Source of the DNA: Actinoplanes sp. L3-i22
GTDB lineage: Bacteria > Actinomycetota > Actinomycetes > Mycobacteriales > Micromonosporaceae
Assembly: GCF_019704555.1 (NCBI RefSeq)
Contig: NZ_AP024745.1
Location: 9,432,501 to 9,496,500 of the forward strand
Length of the DNA stretch: 64,000 nt
Direction of reading: 5' to 3'
In this document: positions 35,201-37,553 of the stretch, piece by piece
Position numbering within the stretch: position 1 is the stretch's first letter
Layout of the letters: each line of letters starts with the position of its first letter
Translations under genes and position numbers: made by a program
The notes under the pieces: generated by a model
Database searches by the model: none
The model's input: only the letters and a program-made list of their open reading frames with translations
Told to the model about the DNA's origin: nothing

Positions 35201-36342
35201 TCCCCACCCGGGACACCGACCCGACCCCGACGGTCTGGATCGACATCCGCGGCCGCGGCGACCACTTCGAGATCGACACCCCGATCCGCGCCGGCCGCTC
35301 GACCCCGGACACCACCTACGCCTACTCCGGCTCCGCGCTGGCCGACCTGCTGTTCCCGGCGATCACCCAGTCCCGGGCCGGCCACCCGCGGATCGTGCTG
35401 CTCGCCTCCCGCAGCGCGGAAGGCCGGGCCGGCTACGACTTCACGACCCGGCTGGACCAGCTCGGCTACACCGGCCGGGTCTTCGGCCTCACCGGCACCC
35501 ACCACCGCGGCTCGACCGGCTCCGCCCTGATCGGCGTCGGCGGCAACGGCCGCATCACCGAGATCGTCACCACGCCGGCCCCCGCTCCCGCCACACCACA
35601 GCCGGACCCGGCACCCGCCGCCACACCACAGCCGGACCCGGCACCCGCCGCCACACCACAGCCGGACCCGGCACCCGCCGCCACACCACAGCCGGACCCG
35701 GCACCCGCGCCCCGGCCGGCCCTGGTCCCGGCCGGCACCCCGGTCATCGACCCGGCCTCGGTCCCGGTCGTCCGGGTCACCGATCCGGCCACCGGCACCC
35801 TCCTGGCCGCCGCCTTCCCGTCCCCCAAGGACCGGATCGACGGCATCAAGCCCTACCTGCAGCGAGTGCTCAAGAGCGGGCACCGCGTCTACGCCCAGAC
35901 CGCCAAGGGCCGGCTGACCCCGAAGCTGCTCAGAACCCCGTGGGGCGGCGCGACCGGCCGCCCGATCCTCTTCCTCGAGTTGCACGGCAACGAGAAGGTC
36001 TTCGCCGTCGGCCAGACCGGCGGCCGCAAAGCCCTGCTCAACGGCGAGCAGTACGCCGACCTGCTGATCGCCCTGCGCCTGCTCGACGAGGCCCCGGGCA
36101 TCAGACAGGGCGTGATCGTGATGTTCTCCTGCATGGTCGGCGGCACCGACCGCCCGGGCGGCGCCGCCCACGATCTTGGCCGCACGCTGCGCGACTCCGG
36201 CGAGTTCGCCGGCACGCTCTACGCCCCGACCAAGATCTTCAGCAAGATGCCGGACGCCGGCCGGCACCCGCTGATCCAGTCGTTCCAGCTGATGGGTGTC
36301 CGCGGCGGCGGCACCTTCGTAGAGATCGGATCCAATCAGTGA
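14245..36342 (+). CDS. Giant 7365-aa multidomain protein with WXG100-like N-terminus and repeated His-Gly...Cys modules; putative ESX-exported effector
   Basis: One uninterrupted 22-kb frame encodes a protein of roughly 0.8 MDa. Domains in order are as follows. Residues 1-165 are a WXG100-like helical domain with a hydrophobic helix near 112-140. Residues 175-250 are a TPKDTP-rich stalk. Residues 250-390 are helical and glycine-zipper-like. Residues 440-1030 are a Pro/Thr/Ser/Ala linker. Residues 1045-3400 alternate three His-Gly...Ala-Cys modules (A1-A3) with five amidoligase-like domains (B1-B5). Residues 3440-5250 are beta-rich segments interrupted by a coiled coil. Residues 5330-7365 are a further chain of His-Gly...Cys modules, several without the His or Cys. 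There is no signal peptide, which fits ESX export. The architecture recalls the giant actinobacterial proteins that NCBI names 'lonely Cys domain' (from memory, unchecked). The stop overlaps the next start as GTGA. Whether it is a toxin, protease or surface machine is unknown. Confidence 0.85.
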   Translation: MDLHIPDDPEYQWAYTAILIASGEQLPKADITQLRAMTAELTGVVAGMMALSTGMGGLSTSVYSAVSGQTAREFYNATRNVTDGVPDDVNLLQQMISQADNFTLDAEQTQYSVAIAMFLTVFDIFLALVSGFSYLVPFHIASGGGVVRALIQGLKLRHAGRALSKLHIPPLPKMPKALPKTTPKDVPHTTPKPTPKDTPTPTPKDTPTPTPKDPPAAEPTPQPLPKDAPTPKPKDTPTPSAKPPMTKKEQAIRYGGEVVQEAIEEAAQEMAEEGAAMGIQTAEGNRKVGQVNWNQWLMAGAGGAMIGGVASAWSGAVKKILPNFSAGKDGRAINGAIGEVLGELGFTSIVGGDFVPWATVTSSMLGSYGVDYAHQASNNLAGVPHGTGGHGSGNGHTTVTPQSVQNYFNQLSDTLRTAGGDFTQVAPVVDALGTDVVNEMTGQPLTNGPTDPTTSTATDTPPPATATATGTTPPATATATGTTPPAPATAPPAAVTGAPPPATASGGIPTSTNSPITTDSPAPAPSSPSAPAPAPSSSSPGAAPSSPATSTAAPAAPSSSPSTSTPAPATSSPSSTTTAPATSTAAPPTSTSAPTTSGEGANTSPSSPTSGSTTPPTSGSTTASGLPGFDTQPGTSPAPDTADNTNSPATSTTAPSSNAPQPSADTSTSTPSSSAPQPSAPNSTTASTPQPAGSSTSTAAPATSTSTPSTSAPQTSTSQPAPPPTTSPTTNTPTTSPSPTPTQTPANPTTTSPSTTASSPTTPNSTSTPTPTPATQTTSTSTPTPTTQNTSPSTTQTTPQSAPAPSPSTTQTTPQSAPAPSPQTQTAPATQTAPTPAPTPIATEAPAPPTATEAAPPTENPPSYQEATATDQSTTDQTPEAPPAYDSLETPPPAYDSLETPPPPTAPRTPRQADSPTTATPDPAKTSVDSPSPPPTKPPPSHKTPHRSPPDRPPKPPRQRFPPRPTPPTSKPHSNPTSNRPSTPSPPTTTAAATTPPHPEYPKNPAAAATPPPPRATARPLAWNNDNDNDNADDNAENDNQRTDPTGPIHVPAGLRLIDAKSHPGHFDHAARAPKTPTYQVFAHGTPTGITIGPRTITAPELATMIRNDPAWNNRPIRLIACDTGAGPTNTDRFINELRQHLPGVRIDAPRRTAWTTANGDVFVAGAKIVGGRRRPDLTPHPDNAWSTGTAQRNPDETDDSRETIKNRPVTESITAESRPPTEVDLDPDDPWAIGVEIETQFALDTPGDVDVGYATVLAQTRDGIHPAIKLVMDHSGGEQIIEIVTEPLGVIDGENRPPSLPAFQLINDLINRLHQVTATDRNTPLAEVLATLPQFEVSTVGNQVGIIGGQSPKTVYTQYTVGVPLAGMPEFLRKVIQDTRTRNSRDPLQHGLDFAQRLAQHFAGTVSTDPYLNRLVQGIGAMAYTHTAAIFSSAADQLESQRDNKPIERLTKNYLGAASRVHMAAMNAQLPPTVQQFLENNTDTIGQEVLNQYRQQAPEKAALLDQKITTDNTLTSLYDVDPRARTLFLNAVLTEDTRNARGIPVIDQSDALGIRTHLTTLDHHTPGGPVVPLEIRQPDTYQGKQPGLAGSHAKFTEYADLSNQLHQQHGAPPPEHAMPGEPMDGVDSAAPPQDVDMDDAIGWGEGVEVETRFPLDVPAGSAIDYGTVLATSPDSFLPEIKLVVDHDLDGEKIIEIVVGPMRTIDGEHRPGHEQAFSIMNDLVTKLHEASRSTANTPLADILSPLGFTVTPQGAQVKLESGQAPAHVYPQFTVGTPIGGLADMLQSIAADTQTSRAKDPLDQGLDFGAQLAQLYLGSNGTDTAGARVIHGYAALAYSHTVAMFSSKADGLAGNTDAPASKNYVAAASRVNLAGIQLHLARQHPAVAAFFEQHAATIGNALQTHYTNTNPAKAAHLNDQLAVIDGAKNLFDVTPGSEALFANAFVGPQTRARLGLPEINQSQALGIHHHFAELDDHTPGEPVIPLEARQIRAYQNESPGIAGVLKRFLDYKQRSNTIYQQTANPIAWGDGGHGKGTSPTGPIHVPSGLRLIDAEADPAHFDHAGKTPKTNTYQVYGHGTPDGIKIGTRTIGAAELAALIRNDPAWQNKPIQLVACDTGAGTFIDELRQHLPGVRIDAPRRPAWTTANGDVFVAGSTIVGGRRRPDTTPHPDNAWNTGVARKNPDETDDSPETIKKRPVTAKTYHSVHPPTGTDLDPDDPWAIGVEIETRFILTEDIPYSTVLAQTPPGTHPAIKLVVDHDGMNDPIIEIVTEPLATIDGEHRPPSAPAFRTINALVEQLHAATRSGRNTSLADVLAPLKSFQVTDAGRNVSYSTGLSTPAVNDLLQQVASTATNPDHPAVVTLNRGIEFGQRLAEQLGDDSVRGVGALAYTHTAAMFEATADAMAGNGNPDQLPQRMRDYLAVAAPVNLGSVAADLTPEARQLIEDNFTNITRALAMTWKQQSPQKAAFLDAKLGDGQTYFDLARPIPAVTANLLLTGQALQQSGVPVITADSPGGQAFKDTLAPPAAFQVSDAGRHVQVEGEAASTGLYTQFTVGVPVDGMAEFFQAAVEDATSKPRRSGKPSPAAGLLADGLTFGDRLAQEFAKTSPDQHLRQIVKGVGSLAYSHTGAMFEATADIVEKQTKDKNIPRLTKNYLTAASRVDLNAINAQLPPQVQQFLEQNSQAIAEQIQHSWKQASPERSAILDQQLAAGQTYYHLDDNTPRVLASTILSKPALDRAGIEPINQSDAFGIRTFLTDVDTHTPGRPVVAFEVRQPNTHQHDPNRAGMPGTQSRFDDYAALTNRVYHQPTTTPAPADTAMVEALTWRNGTEPTGPTRVPSGLRLIDAEADPAHFDHAGKTPKTNTYRVYGHGTPDGIKVGARTIGAAELAAMIRNDPAWQNRPIQLVACDTGAGTFINQLRQHLPGVRVNAPLRTAWTTADGGVFVAGSTIVGGRRRPDLTPHPDNAWSTGVAQRNPDETDESPETVAKRPVAETTHPSPPLDGDLDPDDPWAIGVEIETQFALDTPGDVDVGYATVLAQTRDGIHPAIKLVMDHSGGEQIIEIVTEPLGVIDGEHRPPAMPAFQLINDLINRLHEVSRNDRSTPLAEVLATLPQFQVSDVGNQVGIVGGQSPKQVYTQYTVGVPLAGMPEFLRKVIQDTRTRNTRDPLQHGLDFAQRLAQHFTGTVSTDPHLNRLVQGIGAMAYTHTAAILASAADRYESQRDNKAIDRLTKNYLGAASRVQMAALNTQLPPVVQRFLEDNVENIGREVVEQFRRQSPERAALLDQKLAADGLTSFYEVDTRARTLLFNAVLTEDTRAARGIPTIDQSDALGIRTHLTTLDHHTPGGPVVPLEVRQPDTYQDKQPGLAGSHAKFTEYADLSNQLHRQHGAAPDVDMADALGWAPAADSPVPGLARTPSLFTIAEEPETDAELAQAIRRALPDYLRESRHLGLAQQTVEARVDPPDLTALVPDLDPAIHEQLRQLMRTDVGHFLGDAHAEPVVVDGRPVELVIHAVLDPDHLTVTGPADGKNDGKDVKAATKDTGKTTLTSGVADDQSLNPRIAVTALPPVVGDLSVTVPMAASTTDAHTGTVEDTLSSTLKLKNGIQVDMPFRYVVELRDPDGTPLRDPLTADGRVDLVVPKDLRRPKGERSRRRPPTAAVVESAIARPGPAGDFYTQVASQLHLDAEGKRMLRDFLGDRNVQKELHKLEHGADALPKAGWVTSDPLAERPSRNPFRGPRHTAVRMRLVPRLTRVVETVEDARHEVTSAHAAEQSDHRAASRTVGVAGGVGAGTETGAANFAVGPRAGYSRTAENSQEHSTATGGKQITGSDGPMVRYQVVYDLEVALPGRKPAKLDGTVESFQWATPERIAEAGLDPRAAAEWPGRHGDDRVWHAPRNLEHGVSFDGAIPQLSDAGSLYEAIADALRDVPGRPRLDRSLFGLFLSANDLLGDMGDPKYDGHPDSDDRAAWQRADAVRAALGEDQLVKLLNRIVGPGLHIPVLYEGTRHNYPTIIKITGEMGPLSDGPTARRRTDDTGTRLKEKSSTVSGRGTTTTGEVGVEGRVYGPLSKLYGTLLAGIRFARTSTRTQALGVSQSATFHLDHGTSVDADGKITPGTVRAFATELTLTVETESYRTLNTTGRRTSIGTPRRGMPGPIEPAAIPAQTHKLDVRLFVPQDRTTREKPPAPDTSRAVTSEPIERPNPIAGIGGGYSRDLDGNRLTSFTASKALRDATMRVLRRASRDDPLFDSFATTIPLTVGEVLAPESMTADPSLFSTATEITGLTHERRTSDTTAQAKIRLRPANPRIVDGTEYDKRKQSHTGGTRASSAKGRQFEFGATVTGVGSVTHAPVPTGWLRYIPGGIFVGQLAPLARRWGTSRDQDLTGNSRLSLTGRAERKVLVQLDLDAEVTAEVHANPWHPGSGKTTAAAEHVLIPDGVQMWMTEAQYHRLREHDAEFTATRADLEVARTQQRERRDLADAQRQELDDQQRTHATEQHDLSRHQQDERAALSAAHTRALIDRKAGHRATRATVQSRIDAARDLDRLRAEHRAETHALDENHTAAVRTLAGHQTQARTDLETAHEAAARELSRRHNNAILLRLDERVARAHAVRDEAPEPEANRAVPDGLLTPPPVARPAGAAPVTGAPSVGIGGTVTPIDLSDRVDQLRTNLIKGFTRENGGDEGKARETAERLLPRDTLAGPHDNTRAVRDFLATLNRHLPGGLNGGRTQPLRLEDRLTGHTYYLTADLTFPAPLTGATVAHVDELGTSGKVEIAENEVRSRWRQKLGGSVTARFNQTLREAGSATTAPRAGSLGTALRTGLKWGTRDSKTTAGRKSVHKQSLTASGPMVAWRGAATIELFITHGDRHLGRAGEQVGDVLATDVRIHPVEFHALPGDTLPAPATGQTRLGQAGPILTVDAAQHTAAARTAWRTADGALRLPAEPDAYAVERVLPDMAALRAAAAQAILESHGDVDDDTIAALDSALTPDIVATALRAMTDGTFAIPLPIDADRFLYVDARILTDSARLTGADHRIRVKSSVTDDHQRKQEVKATGLETTTAPVVAAAGGSTHGEQRRDFQSVFGSTQADRDLLRTGSPALATGTEHGHELSAKPAAERSPDDTLTRGLLYDMRFRFTVGTRPGVFSTGPRRTGGTELTVTDAALLRVTDRVAEELTGRKLPAELTAAARDLADASKTYSAAATRTDAVRRRGAEGGPLVAARAAEEAAAKTWEKTIRAYGVQLTQAQRDPITPAAALADPSAAPIWILGRDDRADATVRTDTDGAVTALTFGLTPEHTTGLRAEAEAATRATYLHRDDDGARAGRAMPWRGDQPLSVHGRSDGTGHVVVALAGRGAVRLTPADFAELTARTLRQHGAEPDRLLLLPSGPGTFARDFTAAARTRLGADVVVHTADGPATVHNGRLAIGAGRISTDTPPGATPPPAATPRLRGKPYTIADVKHTVLPNPGAKRVAIMFPSRAGDRETMPRQAAAIMQSGTSWYDVLRGGAGSPTEGRVEMPGSTDGRTLLVEAHGTVDGFQVEMNDGELVTVDGDDLAMLVQQASALHPESTILLAACDTYAEDEPGSAAHDFERRVRELGHRGPVLAPTDQLIVRHEDGDNDERDAGDHVLRVAHGGRIARVGDRAAALAATPVGGSRHVPLAEDRHDDPLSPADLADVRPPARLIDRNGQEFGVTFSRDPGPVRDWARTIDSGQLDTVWTYPGAIGEGLPSAGLADFSPRHGNAVYVVHTDGADGWSASVPLHDDRDGRLDGAGLVAALSSPELGDLRLDRFPRRTSILLLAPWAGFHDSDRHLGHQVMRAAQHAGFPGNVFALRTTAALLPGGVAVGYDGGFTKFVPSRMYFDRIVAADADPAAAMFRDSATPGAFAVETVEEPPLAADPPPDSTPAPDSTPAAEESESDTDSESDSDSDDDLLDESRDPRPAAPFTPQAIAAPDGTPRTTPHTDPHGRPFAVSLLPDPALTQRLTDQAADLPDGWIDKVEGRSLIPAPWADGAPRPDGRPITVYLKREFDATDLVVPAHGGGTRTMKPAEVIAALYADPHFRSLDQGPVATPVIFVIDAIGDHEWTARTARELFDAQLAHGGYRPVYYLHGLWLSQARLPFSYVEEPGSGFRLVRGPEAADLEIVELPGGRGLAFPTADEQNPITQAARGARRLPPGDDFFVAVDGDAERFLPAVAGGGRQVALTGAALAGVLTGHGTFAALPGTREVTLLSGAAGRHNRAGHSGYDFATAVGHPVFAAVPGRRRRIGALRPEDVQGIGLKHPTAGSIGAYFPGHQDFHTHTHHAYDKWQENASLGQLGVYAGSRKPTPWGYDKPTVVVLRDVNRAGVNVRTGDILHQGTEHLPPHAAARAIVGSTEFRAAAAEGKFTARPVVLVLPADTPVATAARLAHATSRELRRSGYFRTVHALVGAEPAADGSLTEPAWHTAIEPDPLRPRDVEMHAVYYRGGEYAGVSFPSRDLAADATSTDLFTDSNFVRRTVVGGPLRYSSIREKFDELGATSHPLRAADDKWHAMILAHGTPTDVITRMRRGPDRPMVDGDVIADLLDRSGQRQRWSPDVYGGFLAAICLIGQKYPDGPAAALQRRLAELGDDRPVLAGSMSVVLQTVTGDIAVDEKGEYRTFPAPAPAAPATPDAPAATTAAASPTAGPASEPGPTSGNEFSEPREETGEETVPQPDGVLPPGPAPTAPAAPADLALADVVITTATGPGGRLAAIGFPLSEEQADAFRSAAVISEVDGQPAITFLLGDSYGDAVLVHRRGAGIVRMPGSQLATMLAQAGLRSVPGVGPRTPLVLWSGWAGTGSANSFFSGLSDARVPYSHGMAPDVAVAEAPEYAELTDNGEFRWYVNPKPEPGDTGSRIVTMPPTILPQPRPLPPPMTPAPAPAPAHPAQDVTPLAGPQLADLRQRTLVRDGQLVAIAFGRGASGPSGIRDTLKKIHDNDQSHYVTSDGHRRQTKRRLPFPTRDTDPTPTVWIDIRGRGDHFEIDTPIRAGRSTPDTTYAYSGSALADLLFPAITQSRAGHPRIVLLASRSAEGRAGYDFTTRLDQLGYTGRVFGLTGTHHRGSTGSALIGVGGNGRITEIVTTPAPAPATPQPDPAPAATPQPDPAPAATPQPDPAPAATPQPDPAPAPRPALVPAGTPVIDPASVPVVRVTDPATGTLLAAAFPSPKDRIDGIKPYLQRVLKSGHRVYAQTAKGRLTPKLLRTPWGGATGRPILFLELHGNEKVFAVGQTGGRKALLNGEQYADLLIALRLLDEAPGIRQGVIVMFSCMVGGTDRPGGAAHDLGRTLRDSGEFAGTLYAPTKIFSKMPDAGRHPLIQSFQLMGVRGGGTFVEIGSNQ
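15560..17330 (+). other. Low-complexity Pro/Thr/Ser/Ala linker of the giant protein
   Basis: About 590 residues are almost only Pro, Thr, Ser and Ala with some Gln and Asn, and are surely disordered. Short tandem repeats are visible: a 33-bp unit around 15640-15710, a 45-bp unit at about 16625-16715 (TQTTPQSAPAPSPS), and a 30-bp unit at 16891 and 16921 encoding PPAYDSLETP. A third copy of the last unit at 16951 is one base short. The linker would hold the exported domains away from the N-terminal targeting domain. Confidence 0.85.
17380..17830 (+). repeat. Module A1: His-Gly...Ala-Cys (clan CD-like) domain of the giant protein
   Basis: This starts GPIHVPAGLRLIDA and contains VFAHGTPTGI with H1084 and, 38 residues later, RLIACDTGAG with C1122. 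A hydrophobic strand ending His-Gly, then a hydrophobic strand ending Ala-Cys, is the catalytic dyad layout of clan CD peptidases (caspases, CHAT, C80). It ends with DVFVAGAKIVGGRRRPD and HPDNAWSTG. Peptidase activity is not shown. Confidence 0.7.
17920..19080 (+). repeat. Domain B1: amidoligase-like repeat of the giant protein
   Basis: It begins DPDDPWAIGVEIETQF (near residue 1230) and continues to IKLVMDHSGGEQIIEIVTEPL, resembling the GVEIE...ExVsxPL opening of the glutamine synthetase/GCS-like amidoligase superfamily. Then come YTQYTVGVPLAGMPEFL and a helical half ending near SNQLHQQHG. The superfamily assignment is by motif only. Confidence 0.5.
19150..20310 (+). repeat. Domain B2: diverged amidoligase-like repeat
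   Basis: It has the same order as B1 but is more diverged: WGEGVEVETRF, KLVVDHDLDGEKIIEIVVGPM, PQFTVGTPIGGLADML, then the helical half ending RSNTIYQQTA. It follows B1 directly with no A module between them. Confidence 0.5.
20365..20775 (+). repeat. Module A2: His-Gly...Ala-Cys domain
   Basis: It carries VYGHGTPDGI with H2077 and QLVACDTGAG with C2115, the same 38-residue spacing as A1. The text LRLIDAEADPAHFDHAGKT and DVFVAGSTIVGGRRRPD is nearly identical to A3, which lies 2382 bp downstream in the same frame. Confidence 0.7.
20875..21825 (+). repeat. Domain B3: amidoligase-like repeat lacking the middle strand block
   Basis: It begins DPDDPWAIGVEIETRF with KLVVDHDGMNDPIIEIVTEPL as in B1. 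The QFTVGVP block found in the other copies is missing and replaced by STGLSTPAVNDLLQQV. The helical half (RGIEFGQRLAEQLG ... AYTHTAAMFEATADAM) is kept. Confidence 0.45.
21826..22665 (+). repeat. Domain B4: C-terminal part only of the amidoligase-like repeat
   Basis: It starts at FQVSDAGRHVQVEGEAA and has TQFTVGVPVDGMAEFF and the complete helical half, but no GVEIET or IEIVTEPL block. It looks like a partial duplication placed behind B3. Confidence 0.45.
22741..23160 (+). repeat. Module A3: His-Gly...Ala-Cys domain
   Basis: It carries VYGHGTPDGI with H2871 and QLVACDTGAG with C2909, again 38 residues apart. It is very close to A2 at the DNA level, indicating a recent duplication or conversion. 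Confidence 0.7.
23260..24440 (+). repeat. Domain B5: amidoligase-like repeat, near-copy of B1
   Basis: DNA from about 23263 to 23475 is almost identical to 17923-18135, at an exact 5340-bp offset (1780 codons). The divergence rises after that. All B1 blocks are present: GVEIETQF, IIEIVTEPL and YTQYTVGVPLAGMPEFL. Confidence 0.5.
27600..28080 (+). other. Charged coiled-coil segment between the two beta-rich halves of the giant protein
   Basis: About 160 residues are dominated by Arg, Glu, Ala, Gln, His and Asp in helix-favouring heptads (RADLEVARTQQRERRDLA; HATEQHDLSRHQQDERAAL). Beta-rich segments of similar style lie on either side (about 24560-27590 and 28200-29900). Both contain SGPMV/DGPMV and polar, short-strand text, suggesting two related halves joined by a rod. 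Confidence 0.65.
30236..30560 (+). repeat. Degenerate His-Gly...Cys-like module (no Cys)
   Basis: The strand-strand pattern GHVVVALAGRGAVRLTPADF ... DRLLLLPSGPGTF matches the A modules in order and spacing. The position of the catalytic His is replaced, and Ser-Gly stands where Ala-Cys should be. It is probably non-catalytic. Confidence 0.4.
30604..31200 (+). repeat. Module A4: His-Gly...Ala-Cys domain
   Basis: TLLVEAHGTVDGFQV carries H5535, and ESTILLAACDTYAED carries C5579, 44 residues on. VTVDGDDLAMLVQQA lies between and GPVLAPTDQLIV follows, as expected for the fold. Both dyad residues are intact. Confidence 0.65.
31290..31900 (+). repeat. Degenerate His-Gly...Cys-like module (no Cys)
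   Basis: GNAVYVVHTDGADGWS keeps a His but not His-Gly. SILLLAPWAGFHD has Pro-Trp where Ala-Cys is expected. LDGAGLVAALSS and FPGNVFALRT complete the module pattern. Confidence 0.4.
32440..33110 (+). repeat. Degenerate module pair (no Cys)
   Basis: FFVAVDGDAERFLPAVAGGG and EVTLLSGAAGRHNRAGHSGYDF reproduce the two strands with Asp-Gly for His-Gly and Ser-Gly for Ala-Cys. The preceding VIFVIDAIGDHEW may be the remnant of another unit. Confidence 0.35.
33640..34170 (+). repeat. Module A5: His-Gly...Cys domain
   Basis: HAMILAHGTPTDVITR carries H6543, and GGFLAAICLIGQKYPDG carries C6593, 50 residues later. MVDGDVIADLLDRSGQ lies between. The dyad positions are intact. Confidence 0.55.
34400..34890 (+). 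repeat. Degenerate module (no Cys)
   Basis: AITFLLGDSYGDAVLVHRRG and TPLVLWSGWAGTGSANSFF keep the strand order. Neither His-Gly nor Ala-Cys is present at the dyad positions; Ser-Gly-Trp stands in for the Cys region. Confidence 0.4.
35000..35570 (+). repeat. Degenerate module with His-to-Arg and Cys-to-Ser changes
   Basis: TVWIDIRGRGDHFEI has Arg-Gly in place of His-Gly. RIVLLASRSAEGRAGYDF has Ala-Ser in place of Ala-Cys. GRVFGLTG follows as in active-looking units. Confidence 0.45.
35589..35708 (+). repeat. Four tandem 30-bp repeats near the end of the giant gene
   Basis: A 30-bp unit encoding ATPQPDPAPA occurs four times with almost no variation, joining the last two modules by a Pro-rich hinge. 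Confidence 0.9.
35755..36339 (+). repeat. Module A6: C-terminal His-Gly...Cys domain of the giant protein
   Basis: PILFLELHGNEKVFAV carries H7247, and GVIVMFSCMVGGTDRPGG carries C7296, 49 residues apart. LLNGEQYADLLIALRLL lies between and GTLYAPTKIFS after. It is the last domain and occupies the usual place of a polymorphic-toxin warhead. Confidence 0.6.
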
Positions 36343-36881
36343 CCGACGAATACGTCCTGCTCCTGGACCCGGCGTGGTCGCCGGACGACGGCACGGAACC
36401 GCCGGTCGAGGCGATCGCCGGGCTGTGGCCGATGCGCCCGGACGGCACCACGGGCCGGTTCCGCGGCAATCCGGACTACCGGCCGGTCGATCCGGACGCG
36501 CCGACCGACCCGATCGACTCCGCGCTCCGCGACATCGCCTACGACCAGGCCGGCACCGAGGTCCTGGAGGTCGTGCTCCGCGACGCGCTGGTCGAGTTCG
36601 CCGGCAACGGCGACGGACGCCCGCTGCTGGCCCACTCGCCCGACGACGTGCTCTGCGCGGTGATCGCCACCGCCGAGCCGCACCGCCGGCGGATCGCCGC
36701 GCCGCAGTGGCAGCGGGTCACCGTCGAGGAGGTCGCCGAGCTGCTGCCGGACGGCACCGACCTGCTGATCAACCCCGGCGGACCCGCGGCCATCCGCCTC
36801 ACCGCCGGCTTCGTCCGGCGCGTCGCGGCGATCTCCGACAAGGACCTGACTGCGGCGTACGACCGGATCGCCGCCCGATGA
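36339..36881 (+). CDS. ESX-associated SseB-like protein, first of three paralogues
   Basis: The 180-aa protein resembles the actinobacterial 'type VII secretion system-associated protein' family (SseB-like). Marks are YVLLLDPAW at the N-terminus, an IAGLWPM block, NPDYRPVDPDAPTDPIDSALR near residue 55, a HSPDDVLCAVIAT block, and LLINPGGPAAIRLTAGFVRR near the C-terminus. The start is a GTG at 36339 inside the giant gene's last codons (GTGA overlap), so its translation is coupled to the giant protein. Paralogues follow at once. The role could be a chaperone, adaptor or immunity factor for the giant protein; genetic linkage is the only evidence. Confidence 0.78.
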   Translation: MTDEYVLLLDPAWSPDDGTEPPVEAIAGLWPMRPDGTTGRFRGNPDYRPVDPDAPTDPIDSALRDIAYDQAGTEVLEVVLRDALVEFAGNGDGRPLLAHSPDDVLCAVIATAEPHRRRIAAPQWQRVTVEEVAELLPDGTDLLINPGGPAAIRLTAGFVRRVAAISDKDLTAAYDRIAAR

Positions 36882-37486
36882 CCACGATCGAGACATACCT
36901 GTTGCTGATGGACCCGGCCTGGGTCCCGGGCCCGGACGACGAGGTCCCGCCGGTGCCGGCGATGGCCGGCTCGTGGCCGGTCGGCCCGGGCGGCGACGTC
37001 GGCGCCTTCCGGCCGAACCCGGAGTACCGCCCGGCCGACCCGGACGCCCCGGCCGACCCGCTCGACGCCCTGCTGCGCACCGCCGTGACCGCGCCGCCGC
37101 CGGTCGAGCTGGTCCGCCTGCTGCTCCGGGAGAGCATGTTCGACGTCGCGCTCGACGAGCACGACCGGCCCCTGGTCGTCTACTCCCCGGACCGCGTGCT
37201 GTGCCTGATCGTGGCGACCAGCGCCCCGCAGCGCGACCTCGTCCCGGTGGCCGGCTGGCGGCGCACCGACCTGCTCGGCCTGATCGAGCTGCTCGACGAC
37301 GGCGTGGACGTGCTGGCCAACCCGTACGGGCCGGTCCCGGCCCGGATCACCGGCGACGACGTGCGCGCCGCCTACCTGCTGGACGACGGCGAGCTGGCGG
37401 CGGCCCGGGACCTGTTGCGCGCCCGGCACCCGCGGCGCGACGCGGCGGTGCTGCCGTGGCTCGGCGGCCCGTCCGGGCAGATCTGA
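36878..37486 (+). CDS. ESX-associated SseB-like protein, second paralogue
   Basis: This 202-aa protein keeps the same block order: YLLLMDPAWVPGPDDEVPPV, AGSWPVGPGG, NPEYRPADPDAPADPLDALLR, YSPDRVLCLIVATS, and a diverged final block DVLANPYGPVPARI in place of LNPGGP. The ATG at 36878 overlaps the preceding stop as ATGA. The C-terminus is about 20 residues longer than the first copy (RARHPRRDAAVLPWLGG), a tail shared with the third copy. Sequence divergence among the three copies suggests an old duplication with specialisation, perhaps for different parts of the giant substrate. Confidence 0.76.
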   Translation: MTTIETYLLLMDPAWVPGPDDEVPPVPAMAGSWPVGPGGDVGAFRPNPEYRPADPDAPADPLDALLRTAVTAPPPVELVRLLLRESMFDVALDEHDRPLVVYSPDRVLCLIVATSAPQRDLVPVAGWRRTDLLGLIELLDDGVDVLANPYGPVPARITGDDVRAAYLLDDGELAAARDLLRARHPRRDAAVLPWLGGPSGQI

Positions 37487-37553
37487 GGGCGGATCGAGCA
37501 GACGCGCGCCGGTGGACTCGCCTCGCGGCGGTCCGGCCCGGCACAGTGGGGGC

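Noticed and set aside
35589..35708. Four 30-bp direct repeats as a CRISPR array
   Set aside because: The units are contiguous with no spacers and encode an in-frame Pro-rich hinge.
14245..36342. Interpreting the giant gene as a polyketide or peptide synthetase
   Set aside because: There are no KS, AT, adenylation, condensation or carrier-protein motifs; the N-terminus is WXG100-like.
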